64,000 bases of DNA from Prosapia bicincta (Eukaryota; Arthropoda; Insecta; Hemiptera; Cercopidae). The DNA is taken from assembly GCA_036971475.1 (NCBI GenBank), contig JBAIZL010000010.1, positions 4,239,282 to 4,303,281 of the forward strand, in the 5' to 3' direction. The notes beneath the pieces are model-generated. The model made no database searches. It was given only the letters and a program-made list of their open reading frames with translations, and was not told where the DNA came from. Below are positions 33,121-45,355 of this stretch, in pieces (position 1 is the first letter of the stretch; the number at the start of each line of letters is the position of its first letter). The position numbers and the translations under genes are program-made.

Positions 33121-33597
33121 AGTGTAAAACCTTTACGATTATGAGTTTACTTTTTAAACTAAATATTTACACATTTATTATTCACTTATTATTACAGTGA
33201 AGGGGGGCAAGTGGACCTGGGCCACCCTTAGTCATCCCTAAGAAAAAACAACTACACATCTATCATTGGAAAAAGTATACTGCTCATGCGGCGTATATAA
33301 ATTTAACCATCATGATTGAATAATAAAAAAATGTTAATAATGCTTATTTTAGTTTTATATATATGTGAGGAACATCAGTTAATTAGTAAATTAAAATGTT
33401 GATAATATTTACATGCATCAATAATAAAAGCTTCAGGAATATCCCTTAAAAATACACTGTTGTTGAGTTTGCACCCTAAAGTAAAACTTAAAGTAACTTG
33501 ATTAAATTTGGGGTAATTTTACAACCGAGTTGATGTCCCCCCTGTTGCTGATGTTCTTGAACCCCCCTTAACAAAATTCTAGGTGTACCGTTGTATC

Positions 33598-34220
33598 TTA
33601 ACCCTTAGCACGCGGGACATATAAAGGGCAAGTAACAGATTACGTGCTATTAGATTAAAAAAAATTTTGCGAAATGTTCAAAGTTCTATTTAATTCTGAG
33701 TTCCTAAAGATGTATTTGACCAAAAAAAATTATAAACTAGTTATTTTTATAATTTTTTTATATTTTTACACTAGGTAATTCAAAATATTAATAAATCCAT
33801 TTAAAATAAAATTAAAGTAACTAAAATTATTATTCACGAAATTATAAACAATAAATTATTCTTACAATACAAACAAAGGTCACTCACGTAAATGGTAAAC
33901 AACTATAGCAATCCCAATGCCAACACAAAATACCACAGTTGGCAGACGCTGCGTCCTGCCGAGAATACCTGTCATACGCGCATGCATAGACCACGTAATG
34001 GCGCCTGGTGGCTAAAACAACAGAATGTGGATCGGTAGGACGTGGCCAAGAACAATAAACGTAGCAGAGGAGTTTATTGCCAAACAAACATTGTCACACA
34101 TTGTAATGGACTTTAAACAAACCATAAACAAAATATTGTAAATACATGATTTCTCGTAATACGCGCTAACAGAGATTTCATCCTTACGAGAAATCACGTT
34201 ATACGCGTGCAAAGAGTTAA
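33598..34220. mobile_element. piggyBac-like non-autonomous element
   Basis: TTAA at 33598-33601 is followed by CCCTTAGCACGCG. The other end reads CGCGTGCAAAGAG, then TTAA at 34217-34220. Inverted ends starting inside duplicated TTAA sites are the mark of piggyBac-type transposition. Sub-terminal CGTAATACGCG and ACGAGAAATCACG strings repeat near the right end. The 615-bp body shows no transposase. Confidence 0.65.
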
Positions 34221-34431
34221 AACTATAGTATCATTGTACAAGTTGAAAACTAAAGCTAATACGGGCCTGGTGATCAGATCACAGTTCACAATTTAGTAAT
34301 TATGTAGTATATCAATAGTATGTAGTCATATTTCAGAATGTTCTGAGTATAAGTGACTACGTACAATTTAAAAAAGAAACTGTTTCATTTTATAAAGTGA
34401 AATTTAGAGAAGCTCTTTGAAAGAAATGTAA

Positions 34432-34650
34432 AAACCAAAATCGTTTCTTCAAATTAAGCTACATAACCAAGATTTTGGAGTTGAGGAGGAAAGGCATTTT
34501 TTTGCCACCACCCAAAGCAAAGGGCAATGTGATGGCATCAGTGGTAAGGTGAAGAGATTAATAATTGAAGCTAGCTTGCAACTACTTTTTGAAAACCAAA
34601 TTTTAGCCAAATTTGAGTTTTACAAGTGGTGGGTAAAAAACCTTTTTTAA
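34432..34650 (+). pseudogene. transposon-derived protein fragment with GKG.CDGI.G motif
   Basis: One plus-strand frame reads KLHNQDFGVEEERHFFATTQ, then SKGQCDGISGKVKRLIIEAS, then LQLLFENQILAKFEFYKWW and a TAA at 34650. I know the HFFAT.HGK..CDGIGG.VKR pattern from uncharacterised, repeated arthropod and cnidarian genes of transposon type. The two Gly-to-Ser/Gln changes and the short length suggest a decayed copy. No start or upstream half was found. Confidence 0.6.
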
Positions 34651-34659
34651 TGTTACACT

Positions 34660-35045
34660 CTAAGCTTATATTTTATTAAAGGAAATTATTAGAAGTAAAT
34701 ATATTATACTATTCATAAATAGCTGTTAAATAATTAAAATATTTAACACCTTACTTTAGAATTAATATAATACTTTTGAACACTCTTGAAAATATGTTCA
34801 ACAGTGAATCTTTTAAATACTAGATAAACATTTATAATCTTTTAAACAGTTTTCTGATAAACACGGAGTATGCCAACATTTAAAACTATTGTGAAAAGAG
34901 GTTTGAAATATTTAAATGTCTGTATTTTGTAAATAGTTTGAGAAAAACAATTGAAATTTAGCACTTTACTTATTCTTGACTTTTACCTTTAGTATACAGA
35001 ATTGTATCAAAATCCGAAATTATGAGATAAAACATGCCATTGATA
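34660..35045. other. AT-rich stretch, nothing recognised
   Basis: No features could be supported. Confidence 0.4.
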
Positions 35046-35049
35046 TGAC

Positions 35050-35420
35050 ATAGAATGACTTCATAACAAAGGTAAACCCTTCAGCTTATTGCAACTTCAG
35101 CACAAAACATATAATGATTTTTTTGCTCTACAAAAATAAGGAAAACTGTTTACTATACTGCAATTACACAAAACATTGATTTTCCTGCCCTGCCATAAGG
35201 AAGGCAAACTGTTCTGCATATTTTACCTTCTCAAAATCAAGTGTTTTAATGCTTTACCATAAAGAAGATCAACCTTCTAGCATTCTGCATTTTCATAAAA
35301 ACACCATGTTTTTGGTGCATTTCCATAAAGAAGACAAACTATACAGTATAATGCACTTTCATATAAACATTGCACTTTAAGCTCCACTATAACAAAGGCA
35401 AACAGTGGAGCAAACTGCTC
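35050..35420. repeat. diverged relic of the 71-bp repeat, about five units
   Basis: The pattern (G/C)C.(C/T)TACCATAAGGAAGGCAAACTGTT..GCATA recurs with period near 70 at about 35070, 35140, 35195, 35265 and 35325. It matches the decayed end units of the main array (30700-30930). It lies 4 kb past that array, beyond PLE F4 and the piggyBac-like element. Confidence 0.65.
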
Positions 35421-35424
35421 AATT

Positions 35425-36235
35425 TAAATCATTAAGGATTGAGAAGATTCAGCAATATTTTAGGGATGGAGTCCTCTTTTAATTTTTTAAACACTAGTAT
35501 TTTTTTAGTATTATTCTAGAATACAGGTAATATGTTTTATTGACACCTTCACTTTACAGATTTTGTTTCCAGAAAAGTAAACATAAAAGAAGGTAAACAT
35601 TTTTTCATTACAGGTGTTTCTAATGTCTTAGATTTAGATACAAGGAAACAGTTACTTCTGGTACAACAGGCAAGTTCTATAAGACAGGCACTGGTTACTG
35701 TTTTATAATTAATTGAGAGACAAATATAGCCTATTGTCAGCTTGAAAGGTAAGTGAATATGGTATGGAAAATTAGAGATAAAATTTCTATAGGGATAAAA
35801 GAACTTCTTGGTGATGCTTTTCATGTTTTCTAGTATGAACAGATTCTACTATAGTTAGACTTAAAACAGAATAGGATTCTACGTAGGTGAAATTGGCCAG
35901 AGGGAGTGGGGGATACTGCCATCTAAGCAAATAAGAAGTTCACATCTTGCTGCGTAGGTGAGCCTTGTTGCCAATTCGACATTAAACTTCCCTTCGTCGC
36001 TCAGTTTCATCGTAGCTGTAGTGGAGTAATTTACAAGTGCTGTAGTTTGCTTTGTTCTGCAGCTGGCGATGGTGGGTTGAGAGTCACAGCGTTCGAACAG
36101 ACAACAACGCATCCCTACCATGCCTCAGACCAATTCCTACTCTACTTTAAATCAAAGTATAATAATTCTCTACGTGCTAAACACTATTTCAACACCATCA
36201 CCCACAGACAAGGGAGAAAAACAATATCTAATATA
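35425..36235. other. mixed sequence, nothing assigned
   Basis: The part 35870-36170 is less AT-rich than its surroundings and may be the decayed 5' part of PLE F3, but I find no reverse-transcriptase motif in it. Confidence 0.3.
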
Positions 36236-36445
36236 ATATTTATCTAAGATAATATACTGGCAAAGATATGTAGATGACGTTATAATAGTATACTGAGGAA
36301 ACATATGACAATGCCAACAACTCCAAACGCATATAAACAAAATACACAAAAATATACAGTTCACTGCGGAGTTTGAAAACAACAAAACATTGAATTTCTT
36401 AGACATCACCATAACAAAAAATCAAAACAAACATGAATTCACACC

Positions 36446-37216
36446 ATGAAGCCAACCATGACAGACACACTGATACACAATTCATCGAACCACCCAATAC
36501 AACATAAACACGCAGCATTTAAACATTTACTACACAGACTAAATAAAATACCTATGTCCACAACTAACTACACAGAGGAACTAAACACAATCAAATATTT
36601 AGCTCACAAAAATGGATATGACAATTATTTAATAGACAAACTACACAGAAAAATACTCAACAAGAACAGTAACAACAACAAAAACACAAACACAAACAAA
36701 TTCATCAACCTCACATACATAAACAAAATCACAAATAAAATAGCACACCAATTCAAAAAAGCAGGATACAATGTAGCTTACAGAACAACAAATAAAAGCC
36801 AAACTGCTATCAGACACAGCATTAATAACAATACCAACAACTGCAATAAGTTCTATATTGGACAAACAAGCAGATCTTTTGCCGAAAGATATAAAGAGCA
36901 CAAAAGCGAACTGCACACTACTATTGAATCCACGTTCGTAAATCACCTCATGGACACTAAACACTCATGCAAAAGTATGGAAAATAACATGAGCATCCTC
37001 CAAACATCCAACAAAGGCCATAAATTAAACACACTAGGACAGTATGAAATATATAGTCATAGCAACACACATAAAAATGACATCTTAAATGAACAAACAG
37101 GCACAGATCACACATACTCTTCGATCACATCACTTCTAACATTCAAAATAATGGTACTGAGGAGGCGCAACTGCAGCATTCCTAGCGGCAAAAATACGAG
37201 GCTGAAGAAGTCGTAA
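36446..37216 (+). CDS. PLE F3 thumb plus endonuclease, open for 256 codons
   Basis: The frame is open but is only the 3' third of a PLE polyprotein. Residues 9-32 match the thumb (LIHNSSNHPIQHKHAAFKHL) and residues 45-67 the ELNTIKYLAHKNGYDNYLID motif. The endonuclease has NKFYIGQTSRSFAERYKEHK at 134-153 and GQYEIYSHS near 198. The strand with the GIY tripeptide, expected just before NNCNKFYIG, is missing (a short in-frame deletion), so nuclease activity is doubtful. The catalytic palm lies upstream and is broken by stops. The methionine at 36446 is internal to the ancestral protein. The stop TAA (37214-37216) lies inside a hammerhead-like hairpin. Confidence 0.7.
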   Translation: MKPTMTDTLIHNSSNHPIQHKHAAFKHLLHRLNKIPMSTTNYTEELNTIKYLAHKNGYDNYLIDKLHRKILNKNSNNNKNTNTNKFINLTYINKITNKIAHQFKKAGYNVAYRTTNKSQTAIRHSINNNTNNCNKFYIGQTSRSFAERYKEHKSELHTTIESTFVNHLMDTKHSCKSMENNMSILQTSNKGHKLNTLGQYEIYSHSNTHKNDILNEQTGTDHTYSSITSLLTFKIMVLRRRNCSIPSGKNTRLKKS

Positions 37217-37233
37217 GACAAAAACGTTTCCTC
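37198..37233 (+). ncRNA. hammerhead-like motif, F3, core CUGAAGA
   Basis: Stem I GAGG (37198-37201) pairs with CCTC (37230-37233). The core CTGAAGA is at 37202-37208, a spare A at 37209, and stem II GTC/GAC has a GTAA loop whose TAA is the stop codon of the overlapping frame. AAA at 37220-37222 replaces GAA, stem III is AACGTT, and T37229 is at the cleavage position. Confidence 0.55.
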
Positions 37234-37264
37234 CAAGTGTAAGTTAACAATTTAACAACTGTTA

Positions 37265-40200
37265 GTTAATGAAAAGTCTGGTCGCAAGTAGTAGCAAACG
37301 TGTAATAAGAATTAACAACCAGCTCACCATGAACAGCAACAAGATTTCAATATTTATCACATACAGATAAATATTTTCAACATTAGAATTATAGGAGAGC
37401 AGCTCTTATTAGTTACCATTAGAAATAAATTTAACTACAAAAAAATTGAAAAACACATACCTAAGAGTAAAAATAAGGGTGAACAATTCATAAAGTATGT
37501 ATTTTAATTGAGTACTGTGTGTTTCTCTTTGTGATGGGCACAAAATGTGAAAATTAAAATTTGTAACAATTTTAGTCTATGTTCTAAGAAATTGACTGTT
37601 TGATACAGTTCTTTAAATTCGTATAGCTTGGTTTTCTGTCAAACTACTGTGCAAACCTATCTGCGGTACATGATCTACTGTACTTTACTCTCTCCTTTCT
37701 TTCCGCCAGTGTATCTCAACTTCTGACAGCGATTGTTTTGTCTCTCTTCCCTCCACTACTTTTCTTGCTTCTTGCACATTGTTTCCATCCTATTTTATCT
37801 TCACAATCATTCATCTAATAAGTGTTGTGGATTATCTCAAACCACAAGTTATTTATTTTATAAACTTTAATAGTTATAACCTCACATCGTTATTTCTTAT
37901 TATTGAACATTTTCAATTACCAGTGATAGTTAGCAAGTGATAACTTTTAAAATCTCTGAACTGAGTGAATTAGTCAACATTAAAATTATCCCCTATAAAT
38001 GGTTTCAGTGAACAGTTTCTAGTGCAGAGGCGGTGTGGACATTAGGCTTCATCAACTACACTTACGAAAAATAACATTTATTCCATGTAAGTTAGTGTTT
38101 TAGTTAATCCCATTATTCCAGCTTTGTGGTTAAACTCTTTGCTATGTTATAACCTTAAGGCAACTCACATATTTGCATCTTTTAAATTTATCTGTGTGGT
38201 CCTTCAGAAATTTATTATTTCTGTCTTTGGGTCAAACTTAAGGGCTGAACGTCACCTTGACATTAAAGTTTTAATATTTTATTAATTATAAATATGTACA
38301 GCAGGTTTTGTACAATATTACAAGATACTACCTACAACCAAATCTTAAAATGATTACTAAACAAAGGTAGTTGTTTATACAAATTAAATATACCAATAAA
38401 TAAATATTGTGGTTTATATAATTATAAAATATATTGTAGAAATAAATGTTAAATATTTACATCTCCTACAATTTATCAGACAATATTTGAAATGTGACAG
38501 CCAAATAAGATTTGTTCCTAAACAAATGCTACTAAAATACATTCTAAAGAAGAACAAATGATTTTTAGTGTTGCAAACCATTAATAATCATTAAAATATG
38601 AAAACAAATTGAAACATAGCCTCATTGTACCAACATATACAAAACTAAATAATGTTAATGGTCCACTACATAAATGCCACCTGCATATATCATGTAGTGG
38701 TAGTAGATTATAAGATGTACAGCACATGCTACAATTGAAGTTAGTGTTAAATACCCAAACCTACTATAATCTGATAATTTGTTGCTAAATAGCAAAATAG
38801 GTGTTGAATAAAAAAAAGTAGTATTAAATAGGGTTCTGTTTTATAAAAAAAACATTCAATTCATACATGTTTGTTTTTTTGCATTGAGGTTATATTTGTG
38901 CATTTTAAGATTTGAACCACTTTTTATGATATGAGACTATTTGTTGAGAATAGTACCACATAGACCCTTGCTACAATAGGCTCGAACACTCTCCAATTTC
39001 TGCTAAGTCATTACAGCTGGTTGTTAGTGTCACAGTTTGTAGGCCAGAATACACTGTATCAAGCTTTGGTTGCCCCACAAACCCTTGTGAAGATTCTTAC
39101 TGCCATATTGCCTTATTCTTGTCCCTGACTCTTCCATTGTGGCTGTAAAGTAACAACTAGGTTTTACAAATTGTTTATTCCAAAGTGATAACCCCAACTC
39201 AGGGTGGGCTATTTTTATGTATTTACCTGCAAGAGGTAACTGACAATTGCAACTCAGTTATGTTAAACAGTAATTAAATGAACAACCGCATTAGATTCAA
39301 TTAAGTGTGAAATACAAATTTAGTCACCACATGGTTCATTGTGTAACTGTAAGTGCTTATTTTGTGTCACATCCTTTGTTGATATAAAGTGAGTAAATAC
39401 TTTGTTCTAGACAATGATATCTTATTCCTCCCGCCTAACAAGAGTGTAAACGTGAGACAAACCACAAAAACCATATATAAAGAGTAGAATAGTGATTTAC
39501 CTACGTTCACGCCACGGGATTTGAGTGCACTCAAATTTTAAACTTTCCCCTGGTTTTTATTAAACTCTTCAACTAAACTTTTAAGTGTTTCAGTGTAACA
39601 CTGATCATAACTAAGAGGGTGCTTAGTCGTCTACTTGCCTTGCCTGACATTAAAGGCAAGACAATATGAATTACTTAGTAATTTATGTGTTTCAACATAG
39701 ACATTTTGAACTTTGTGCTAACTGATAGTTCTTCATGAAGCGGTCCTCCTACCAAAGACTATAGTGTTTAATAATTAATTTAATATTTGTAACTTTAATC
39801 TAAAGGTTTGGGGGGAACCCAAGCACAATTTAAATCACTTTGATCTTGTTTACAATTTGTAGTTTGAGTTGTCTATGTAAGAATTAAAAAAATCACAAGT
39901 GGTGGCGTAGCCATTAACTTATAACAAGTGTTTCAAAATTGAAAAAACATACCAACTTAAAATCAATGCATAAACACACATAAAGCTGTGTAAACTGAAT
40001 ATTTCTTTATGAATCAGAATACTATTATATACTACGGTCAACTATTTTACAATACAGCTACAAAACAGCATAGGTAGTCTCTATGGTAGTCAACTAGGCG
40101 TCTTTGCTGTCTAACGTATATTTATTGCCTCTCGAAACTTACAGCACAGATAAGGATAGATATTTATAGCCCATAAGTTGTACTTTTATCAAATGTTTGA

Positions 40201-40500
40201 GACATGATAAACCATTAGTTTTTATGTCAAGTGGACTTTCTTGCCCTGTTTAGTTATTACTTGTAACACAGTCAGTAACTGATGTTTATTGTGTTGCAAT
40301 GTGTCAACATGGAAAATTAGTATATTTTTATAGTACATCCGAAATCAATAAGAATTGTGGGAGTTTAGTAACGCAAACACTATACCATAAATATTTTTTC
40401 AATTTGTTTTTGGTAATTGTGATTATAAATAATAATCAATTGACAAATAATAAACTAAGGTACAAAATGATTAATAAAAAATTGCACCTGCATAAGATAC
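37265..40500. other. long non-coding stretch, nothing recognised
   Basis: No sustained reading frame, splice-linked exon or tandem repeat was seen. The stretch 37680-37800 is pyrimidine-rich. Part of 38950-39200 is less AT-rich and could be an unrecognised dispersed element. Confidence 0.4.
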
Positions 40501-40504
40501 ATAA

Positions 40505-40680
40505 TTATTCAACTATTCTTTGAGCTTAGCTTGCGATGTTAAGTTAATACAAATAAAAAACATACATAAGACTCACAAATTAATCATTTATTAACCCAGA
40601 TGTGTTTCAATATAAATGAATAATTTGTGACTTTTGTGTACATCTTTTATTTGTATTAAGATACATAATGTTTGTGTTTT
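40505..40680. repeat. foldback element F6, deleted centre
   Basis: The outer arms match those at 10983-11205 (AGCTTAGCTTGCGATGTTAA; CATAAGACTCACAAATTAAT and its inverse). The inner hammerhead-like part is lost; only TGTGTTTCAATAT remains. Confidence 0.7.
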
Positions 40681-40689
40681 ATAAGTAAG

Positions 40690-42740
40690 AATATTTTTGC
40701 AACGAAATACAAATCAATTGACGCTCACTGGATCACTCGGATCTCAAACACAAAAAAAATATCAATGAAAATAGCTTTTTGACATGTTTTGGAATGTTCC
40801 ATGCAAATATCTAGCTGGTCTAGAAATGTAAATTTTTACCGTAACATTAACCTTTACTTTAATGGCGAGAAAGTAACTTCACTACAATACTGTATAATAT
40901 CAAAGTTTCTTAATAGAACAATCCACTATATTAATATAGAACTACATAGCTACATAGTATCTAGTTGGCATGGGCTTAGTTATTACAAAAAAACACAAAT
41001 TTATTTGTAGCTAGTCACTATGTATAAGACTGTCTTTTCATATTGTTGGAAAAACAAGGTCACTTGATCAATGCAGCAATTGGTTAATTCCCATGTGGTA
41101 AACATTGTTATAATAATGTTGGATTTGTGTCTAGGACGTAAAAGTACATAAGAAAAGTAAAAAAATTTACCGTTATTTTTTTTATAACTGTATTTGCCCT
41201 AAAGAAATACTTTATAGCTATATTTGATAATACATAATACATTTTTATAATATAACAAAGCAATGCAAGTCATCCAAAATTACTTGAAAAAGGCGCTTGT
41301 TTTAACAGTGAGGTTATATTTTCAAGGCAATAATTAGCAAATCTTTTCATCCACTATTTATGGTTTGTGAAATAAACCACTTGTTAAGGTATTATTTTTA
41401 TGTAACAAAAATAAACATTAAAAATCAGAAGGGCTATCACTTAGTCTAGTATTACAACATACCTTTTGGATTAAAGTATACTTAGTTATCAAATTACTAA
41501 AATTAGATTTTCTAAAACTAAATTATAAACATACCTCCAACTTTCAGTTTTTCACACTGATGTATTACAAGTCTTGTCACACTACATTTTGTAAACATCA
41601 TTTTAACTAAATACAATAATTAATTTAGAATAAAAATAAATAACCTAATACCCAATACGATTGTAAACAAAGTTAACAGCGCAAAACAATTAGCAGCTGA
41701 TACAAAATAAACAATGTTACAACTTTTGAAAACAAAATATACAACTGGTAGTATATGAACTAATAGTTTTGGGAGACAGAGACCATATTAAACAGACAAT
41801 TAAAAGATTTGCCCTGTTTTAAAAAAAATATATTATCCCCTTCTTAGTAGAGTTATTAGAGAAACCCCTAATTTACTTTATGATGATGACTATCTTTTCA
41901 AATTATTGTAAAAATAAAGGTGTGTAGTTAAATTTTTGTTTCAACTTTTAGTTATTGTACAAAAATGTAAACTGTAATTTTTTTAAGCAAAAAAACCGTA
42001 AATGTATTGTAACCTTAGATATTTTAAATTTGATATCAGTAAACATTCATTCCAGTTGATGGCCGTTTATTTTTCAAGTTTTAGTTAATTATGCCATTCT
42101 ACAGAATATGTTTCCAATTATAAATGGATTTTGTATGTTGAAACGTAAACGCTATTACCGCTTATGAGTGTTGAACAATTGACAATTCAGTAGATAATAT
42201 TATTACTACCCTTTAATACAATTTTATATTTCAAATTCAATAACCTTTAATTAACAACTTTTTTCTGATACAATTAACATAATATGTCTATGATATGGTT
42301 TTTATTTTTAGGGTAAATTATTGTTAATTCATTTATTTGTATTGGATTACAATAAACTGTACTTGATGTAATATTATTGTTTGTAAGAAAAATATATGCA
42401 ATTTATTTAAAATATATCGAAATTATAAATAGAAATACTTTTCATCCATCTGAAAAATTCTTTATTTTTAAACATAAAAGAAAATTAAGAATCCACTACA
42501 AAAATTATAGTTGTCAAAAATAATTTTTTTTTTTTTAGTTAAGGATGGTAAACGCTTGCCTCTTGTTTTGCTTATAAAACCTGATGCAAATCATATAGCA
42601 ATTAGATAGCAGTTACAGTACTTAGAAAATTGAGGGAAAAAATCTAGTAGTAGCAGTTCATATGTTGTAGATCTTAAAGCTTTTTTTAATGTTCCTTTGT
42701 TATCACTCGGGAAAAATCCACTACTTTTGCTACTAATATT
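40690..42740. other. AT-rich stretch, nothing recognised
   Basis: No features could be supported. Confidence 0.4.
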
Positions 42741-42855
42741 TTTCAGCAGACACATTTCACACTAGATCAATGCATTGTTCAATGCTGTGAGTAACGGACA
42801 AGAGTCAGTCTCAAGAGTAAGTAGTGAGTTTTTGCCAAGTGATAACATAACTACA
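42715..42855. repeat. family C element, foldback copy
   Basis: CCACTACTTTTGCTACTAAT at the left and GTAAGTAGTGAGTTTTTGCC at the right flank the shared core CAATGCTGTGAGTAACGGAC. Confidence 0.65.
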
Positions 42856-43039
42856 AAAAATGTGAAATTCTGCAATAGCACTAGATGTCAAGAGCCTATA
42901 CTGCAAGAATCCGTATTATCAGTTTTAGTGGTAAGTAAATGACCCATCTCCTAGTTATTCAGTCTCACTGTGTCAGTTGGGCAAGTAATTCATGAGTGCA
43001 GATATTCCTAATTTGAGTTACTTGCAATAATTTTGAATT

Positions 43040-43216
43040 CACTGATTAAACTATAATTAAATGATACTTAACTAAATTAATATGTAAAAGGGTTTACTTG
43101 CTGACACGTTTCAAAAGCCTAGAGGCTTTGCTTCGTAAAAGGAACAATTGTTTCGAAACATGTCATCAAGTAAGCCCTTATATACTCACTTAGTTAAGTA
43201 TCATTTAATTATAGTC
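43040..43216. repeat. foldback element F7
   Basis: The ends ACTATAATTAAATGATACTT and its inverse (43190-43216) are near-perfect. The inner part is TTACTTGCTGACACGTTTCA and its partner. Confidence 0.85.
43130..43167 (+). ncRNA. hammerhead-like motif, F7, divergent core UCGUAAA
   Basis: GCT precedes the core TCGTAAA (43133-43139), then a spare A, stem II GGAAC/GTTTC (five pairs), GAA at 43155-43157, ACATGT and C at 43164. Confidence 0.4.
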
Positions 43217-43219
43217 TTA

Positions 43220-44985
43220 ATTTGGGATGTGGCAAGTTTTTAGAGCTATTCTTTGTTATTTTATAAAAAATGGAGAATCCTGAAAGTAAAAATGAGTGTA
43301 GTGAAAGAGTATGTTGAGAGCAAAACGTAAAAAAAAAATCAAATGTGATCAAATGCCTGATGTTATGAAAAACTTTATTTGTCAATTCATGACATTGGGC
43401 CAGACAAAACATTTTAGTTAAAAGGTTTTTAAATGGAGTGATGAGGAAACAAAATGTATGAATACAAATTTTAACGAACTGAAGACTTTTAATCAAAAAA
43501 ACTTTTAAAAACTTTTTAAAAATTTATATTAATTTTGACGTAACAGAATACCCAGTCAAAACACAGGCCTAGAAAAGAAGGAATTGATGCAAATTCAATA
43601 ATAATAGTTACTGTTACAAGATTAAATTAACTAGGAACAACAGAGCAGTTGAAATTTTTATTTGTGATAAGGCATTTGTGGTAATTCATGGAATAACTCA
43701 ACTTAAGTACAGTCACTACAAACATCTATAAAACAAACTGGACAAGCACCTAACGATAAAAGGGTTAAATATTTGCATACCCATTGTAAAAAAAAAGTTC
43801 TGAAGTGATGCAATCTTTAATCGATCGTATATATTTGTTTAAGGCCAAGAGTAGCCACCACATTAAAAATTAAAATGACAGTGTATCTCCCTCAAAGTTT
43901 AAACTTAAAAAAATGTTTCAGTTGTATAACAAAAAAAATGTACCTGACATGTCTTGAGTTTTTCTGTAAGGTGCTTAACATATTGAAATTTAGCTACCCC
44001 AAAGTTGTAACTAATTCCAGGTAGATAAAAAGTCACTTGAACTGAAAAACGCTTAGTAGACATGAAAAGACAGCTATTGAAGTCAAACTTTAAACAATCA
44101 CTGTAAAGAATGAGGCAAAACAGTAACTTTCTACAAGAGGTAAAAATAGCAAAAATAAGTCAGTATAAAAAGGAAAGGATTGTGATGAGGTAGTAACAAT
44201 GAATGTCCAGACAAATCTTAGTTTTCCAAATATATCACAACTTAACAAGTCTTACTCATATTAGCAACATAGCATGATCAAAGTAAGTTAACTCCAAGTT
44301 CAGTAGTTGAGGCTATATCGTATTATTACTAGGATCTGGGATGCATATTGGAGGCTAGATATCAATGCCTGGAGCGAAATATAAAAACCCGGAACATTTG
44401 AAGCTGTTTTGTTAGCTTGAACCCAGAGGCTTTTCCCTATGCTTCTACACAAGTAGACAAGTCAAAGCAAGATTAGAAGACTTAAATGTAACTGTTTTTA
44501 TTGTTTTAAAAAATTAAATATAAAAAAAAAATAGTTATATTTTCATCTTACATAAGCTTGACTTATGTGGCTCTGGAATATGATTTCACATAACTATTTG
44601 CCTTCATTTATGTAATTTTTCTATATCTACCGTTCTTGTACATGCAAACATGTACCTAAGAAAGTTTTGATCTTTTTATAATTATACCTGTAATGAGAAA
44701 ATACCCATCTAACATTGGTTAAGGATATATGCAGATATACACAATCTTGTATTAACAACTGTGTTTATAATTAAAATGTTTTTTTTTGAAAAGTTGTTAA
44801 TCTTTAAAAACAATTTCCTGAAAAATGTTTTTTTGACAATTATTCTTGCAGTGGGCTCTTCAATTATAAAAATCTCATTCTGGTAATATGTTTCCTTTGG
44901 TTACAAAGAGTGCCTTTCCAACAAAGGCTCAGATTTCAAGTATAAAAATTTAGAAGACTGTATCCTTAAATGTAACATACTTTAC
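43220..44985. other. AT-rich stretch, nothing recognised
   Basis: The minus-strand frame of 95 codons at 43209-43496 is low-complexity and overlaps the F7 end, so it is not credited. Confidence 0.4.
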
Positions 44986-44989
44986 GGAA

Positions 44990-45120
44990 AAAACACCAAG
45001 ACTAAAAGAGTCTTGTCCATGACTCACAGCACTGAACAATATACTGGTCTAGTATAAAATGCAATTACTGAAAAATATCAGTAAGTAGTGGTTTTTGCCA
45101 AATGATACCAATAGGTATAT
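44990..45120 (+). repeat. family C element, single copy
   Basis: GAGTCTTGTCCATGACTCAC, then CTGAAAAATATCAGTAAGTA and GTGGTTTTTGCCAAATGATA match the family. Confidence 0.65.
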
Positions 45121-45355
45121 GATAAAAAATTATATTTTTCACATACATGAATTTTATGTTGCTTTAATAATATTATAATCTCTTATTAGCAGCATACTAC
45201 GTTTTGCTTGAAAATTTTCATTTTGAATTCTTTTCAATAGAAACCTTATGAGCCTCTCCTGTTTAACCACAAATAACAATTAAAAACAACTTAGAACTTT
45301 GATGTAATAAAAATATCATGTCAGTTACCTTGAAAGTCTTAATTATTAATTAATT

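Larger units (their letters stand above)
36240..37260 (+). mobile_element. PLE family F3, 5'-truncated copy
   Basis: It begins in the reverse-transcriptase palm (RYVDDV, YVDD codons at 36267-36278, followed by stops) and passes through NNKTLNFLDITI to the intact frame 36446-37216. It ends shortly after a hammerhead-like motif at 37198-37233. Confidence 0.8.

Noticed and set aside
35549..35824. 91-codon minus-strand frame
   Set aside because: It has no recognisable motif and no support from context, and both strands are similarly open there.
42715..42855. Hammerhead motif in family C
   Set aside because: I tried to fit the stem I, core and stem II order on both strands and could not obtain consistent pairing.
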